Assembly: GCA_016764535.1 (NCBI GenBank)
Contig: JAESRR010000210.1
Coordinates: 3,856 to 11,389, forward strand
Source: Cohaesibacteraceae bacterium
Lineage (GTDB): Bacteria; Pseudomonadota; Alphaproteobacteria; Rhizobiales; Cohaesibacteraceae
Direction of reading: 5' to 3'
Length of the DNA: 7,534 nucleotides
The translations under genes and the position numbers were made by a program. Shown in pieces: positions 6,382 to 7,534 of the stretch. The notes beneath the pieces are model-generated. The model had not been told where the DNA came from and did not search any database. It saw only the letters and a list, made by a program, of their open reading frames with translations. How positions within the stretch are numbered: the first letter of the stretch is position 1; each line of letters begins with the position of its first letter.

Positions 6382-7386
6382 TTAACTTTTCTCTTTCATA
6401 AATTTAGTCACAACGGCAAGATTATCAACTGAGAGCCTAGGACCAAATTGAGTGACAAGTTGTGCAGAAGCAAAACTCGCTAGCTCACCCGCATTTTTAA
6501 GGGTGGCTCCATTAGCCAGAGCATGCAAAAAAGCGCCCGCAAAAAGATCACCCGCACCATTTGTATCAACAGCTTTGACTTGAACACCTTCTATTTTAAC
6601 TTGCTCGTTGCTATTAATGATTAAAGAGCCTTCGCTACCAAGTGTTATTACCAAGGTTTCGGCTAATTTATCAAGGACAACAATAGCATCTTGCAGATTA
6701 TCTTGTTTTGAATAAGCTTTTGCTTCATCAACATTACAGAAAAGAAGATTAACACCTTCACCTATGATCTCGGCTAATCCATCACCACAAAAATTAACAA
6801 TGTTTGGATCGGATAGAGAAAATGCCGTTTTAACATGGTTCTTCCTCGCAAACGCCATACACTCAACCGCCCCTTTTAACGCTATGGGTGACCCTGCCAA
6901 GTAACCTTCAATATACAAATATTCAGAGTTTAATAAGGCGCTTTCATCAATTTGTGAGTAATCAATGTCGCCAGTAATCCCCAAAAAGGTATTCATGGTA
7001 CGGTCAGCATCATCAGTGATCATCACTAAACATTTCCCAGTTTTGCCGGGCTGTAATGCTTGATAGCTTAAATTACTCTCTACTCCACAGGCTAACAGAT
7101 CCTGCTTATAAAAATGGCCGGTTTCGTCCTCTGCGACTTTACAAGAATAAAAGCAACGTGAGCCAAGCGATTGAGCGCCTATTATCGTGTTTGCTGCCGA
7201 TCCGCCACAAGCTCGTGCATGGGCATTTTTCCCCAACTTCTCATAGAGTTTATCCTGTAAATCATCATCAATAAGAGTCATTACACCCTTCGCAATACCT
7301 AAACTTTCGAGCTGTTCTACGCTGGTTTCAATCTCGAAGTCAACTAGCGCATTACCCATACCGTAAATCTGAAATGTTTTTACCAC
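6382..7386 (-). CDS. PfkB-family sugar/nucleoside kinase, adenosine kinase-like
   Basis: This 334-residue protein is a complete ribokinase/PfkB-family kinase, of the type annotated as adenosine kinase in gammaproteobacteria. Such an enzyme would convert adenosine to AMP with ATP in the cytoplasm, for purine salvage. The N-terminus has YGMGNALVDFE, a pattern of the adenosine kinase-like branch. GGSAANT (61-67) is the substrate-side glycine signature, and DTNGAGDLFAGAF (274-286) is the second PfkB signature with the catalytic base Asp280 and the anion hole. The start is GTG at 7386: no in-frame ATG lies upstream before a stop, and ten residues before the GNALVD strand is normal for the family. 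The ribosome site is weak (GGGA about eight bases upstream). It is first in a three-gene minus-strand operon with sixA- and plsC-like genes. A ribokinase or fructokinase-like specificity is possible. Confidence 0.88.
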   Translation of the reverse strand: MVKTFQIYGMGNALVDFEIETSVEQLESLGIAKGVMTLIDDDLQDKLYEKLGKNAHARACGGSAANTIIGAQSLGSRCFYSCKVAEDETGHFYKQDLLACGVESNLSYQALQPGKTGKCLVMITDDADRTMNTFLGITGDIDYSQIDESALLNSEYLYIEGYLAGSPIALKGAVECMAFARKNHVKTAFSLSDPNIVNFCGDGLAEIIGEGVNLLFCNVDEAKAYSKQDNLQDAIVVLDKLAETLVITLGSEGSLIINSNEQVKIEGVQVKAVDTNGAGDLFAGAFLHALANGATLKNAGELASFASAQLVTQFGPRLSVDNLAVVTKFMKEKS

Positions 7387-7417
7387 GTGAAATATCCCAT
7401 TAAATTAATATAATTGA

Positions 7418-7445
7418 ATTATAGCTTCTATTCCTTATAATCCAA
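7418..7445 (-). promoter_or_regulatory. Predicted sigma70 promoter for the kinase-sixA-plsC operon
   Basis: On the minus strand a perfect -10 box TATAAT (7423-7418) lies 16 bases after TTGGAT (7445-7440), which shares only the TTG of the consensus -35 box. Transcription would begin near 7411, leaving a leader of about 25 bases before the GTG at 7386. The region is very AT-rich, so chance matches are easier here; the -10 is good and the -35 weak. Confidence 0.45.
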
Positions 7446-7461
7446 TTTTATCAAATTAATG

Positions 7462-7470
7462 TGTTAAAAT
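7462..7470 (+). promoter_or_regulatory. Possible extended -10 element, rightward
   Basis: TGTTAAAAT on the plus strand fits an extended -10 box (TG, one base, then TAAAAT). No good -35 box lies 16-18 bases upstream. It would drive transcription from about 7477 toward the possible gene start at 7512, forming a divergent pair with the operon promoter. Confidence 0.3.
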
Positions 7471-7511
7471 TCGAGTTTATTTGAACAAAACTTAAAAGAA
7501 TTGAAAACTAA

Positions 7512-7534
7512 ATGCCTGCACTGTTTGTAAACAA
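7512..7534 (+). CDS. Possible 5' end of an unidentified gene
   Basis: An ATG at 7512 opens a frame reading MPALFVN and runs off the right edge. Seven residues are too few to recognise a family, and the bases before it contain only a poor ribosome site. The upstream extended -10 element and the divergent layout make a gene start plausible, nothing more. Confidence 0.25.

Noticed and set aside
1..7534. Search for CRISPR arrays, tRNA or rRNA genes, insertion-sequence ends, long direct repeats and phage genes.
   Set aside because: None seen by eye on either strand; no transposase, integrase or defence-type proteins are encoded.

Overview
The window reads as two unrelated pieces of bacterial chromosome joined at about base 5278/5279. 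The left piece (1 to about 5278) is close to 50 % GC in the lines I counted. It carries an electron-transfer flavoprotein:ubiquinone oxidoreductase (ETF-QO) divergent from a family 4-type uracil-DNA glycosylase. The protein sequences and this gene pairing look alphaproteobacterial. The right piece (about 5279 to 7534) is mostly AT-richer, often 30-40 % GC. It carries an adenosine kinase-like PfkB kinase, a SixA-type phosphohistidine phosphatase and a PlsC-type acyltransferase, which look like a low-GC gammaproteobacterium. Both lineage calls come from recognising protein families and composition, not from a search.

Left piece, in order. A histidine kinase gene on the minus strand runs off the left edge (1-1301); its N-terminus, sensor region, HAMP and phospho-acceptor helix are visible, but the ATPase domain is outside. 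Thirteen bases upstream of it in the same direction is a gene for a secreted type I periplasmic ligand-binding protein (1315-2496). No ABC permease or ATPase gene is visible, so the pair is best read as a ligand-binding protein working with a sensor kinase. A 253-base gap with a strong stem-loop separates it from the complete ETF-QO gene (2750-4429, minus). After a 252-base divergent intergenic region comes the uracil-DNA glycosylase gene (4682 onward, plus), which breaks off after residue 199.

Right piece. Three minus-strand genes form a probable operon transcribed leftward from a recognisable sigma70-type promoter near 7418-7445: adenosine kinase-like (6382-7386, GTG start), sixA-like (5855-6331, GTG start) and the acyltransferase (start at 5815). 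The acyltransferase breaks off after residue 179, at the same base where the glycosylase breaks. The last 23 bases may begin a divergent plus-strand gene.

The most important point for any user is the junction. Two convergent, conserved genes are each cut mid-domain at one shared base, with a change of base composition and apparent lineage, and with no mobile element or repeat. A chimeric clone, amplification product or assembly is the simplest explanation; a real illegitimate recombination is possible but less likely. Gene neighbourhood conclusions should not be drawn across base 5278. The most biologically interesting intact system is the binding-protein/histidine-kinase pair.
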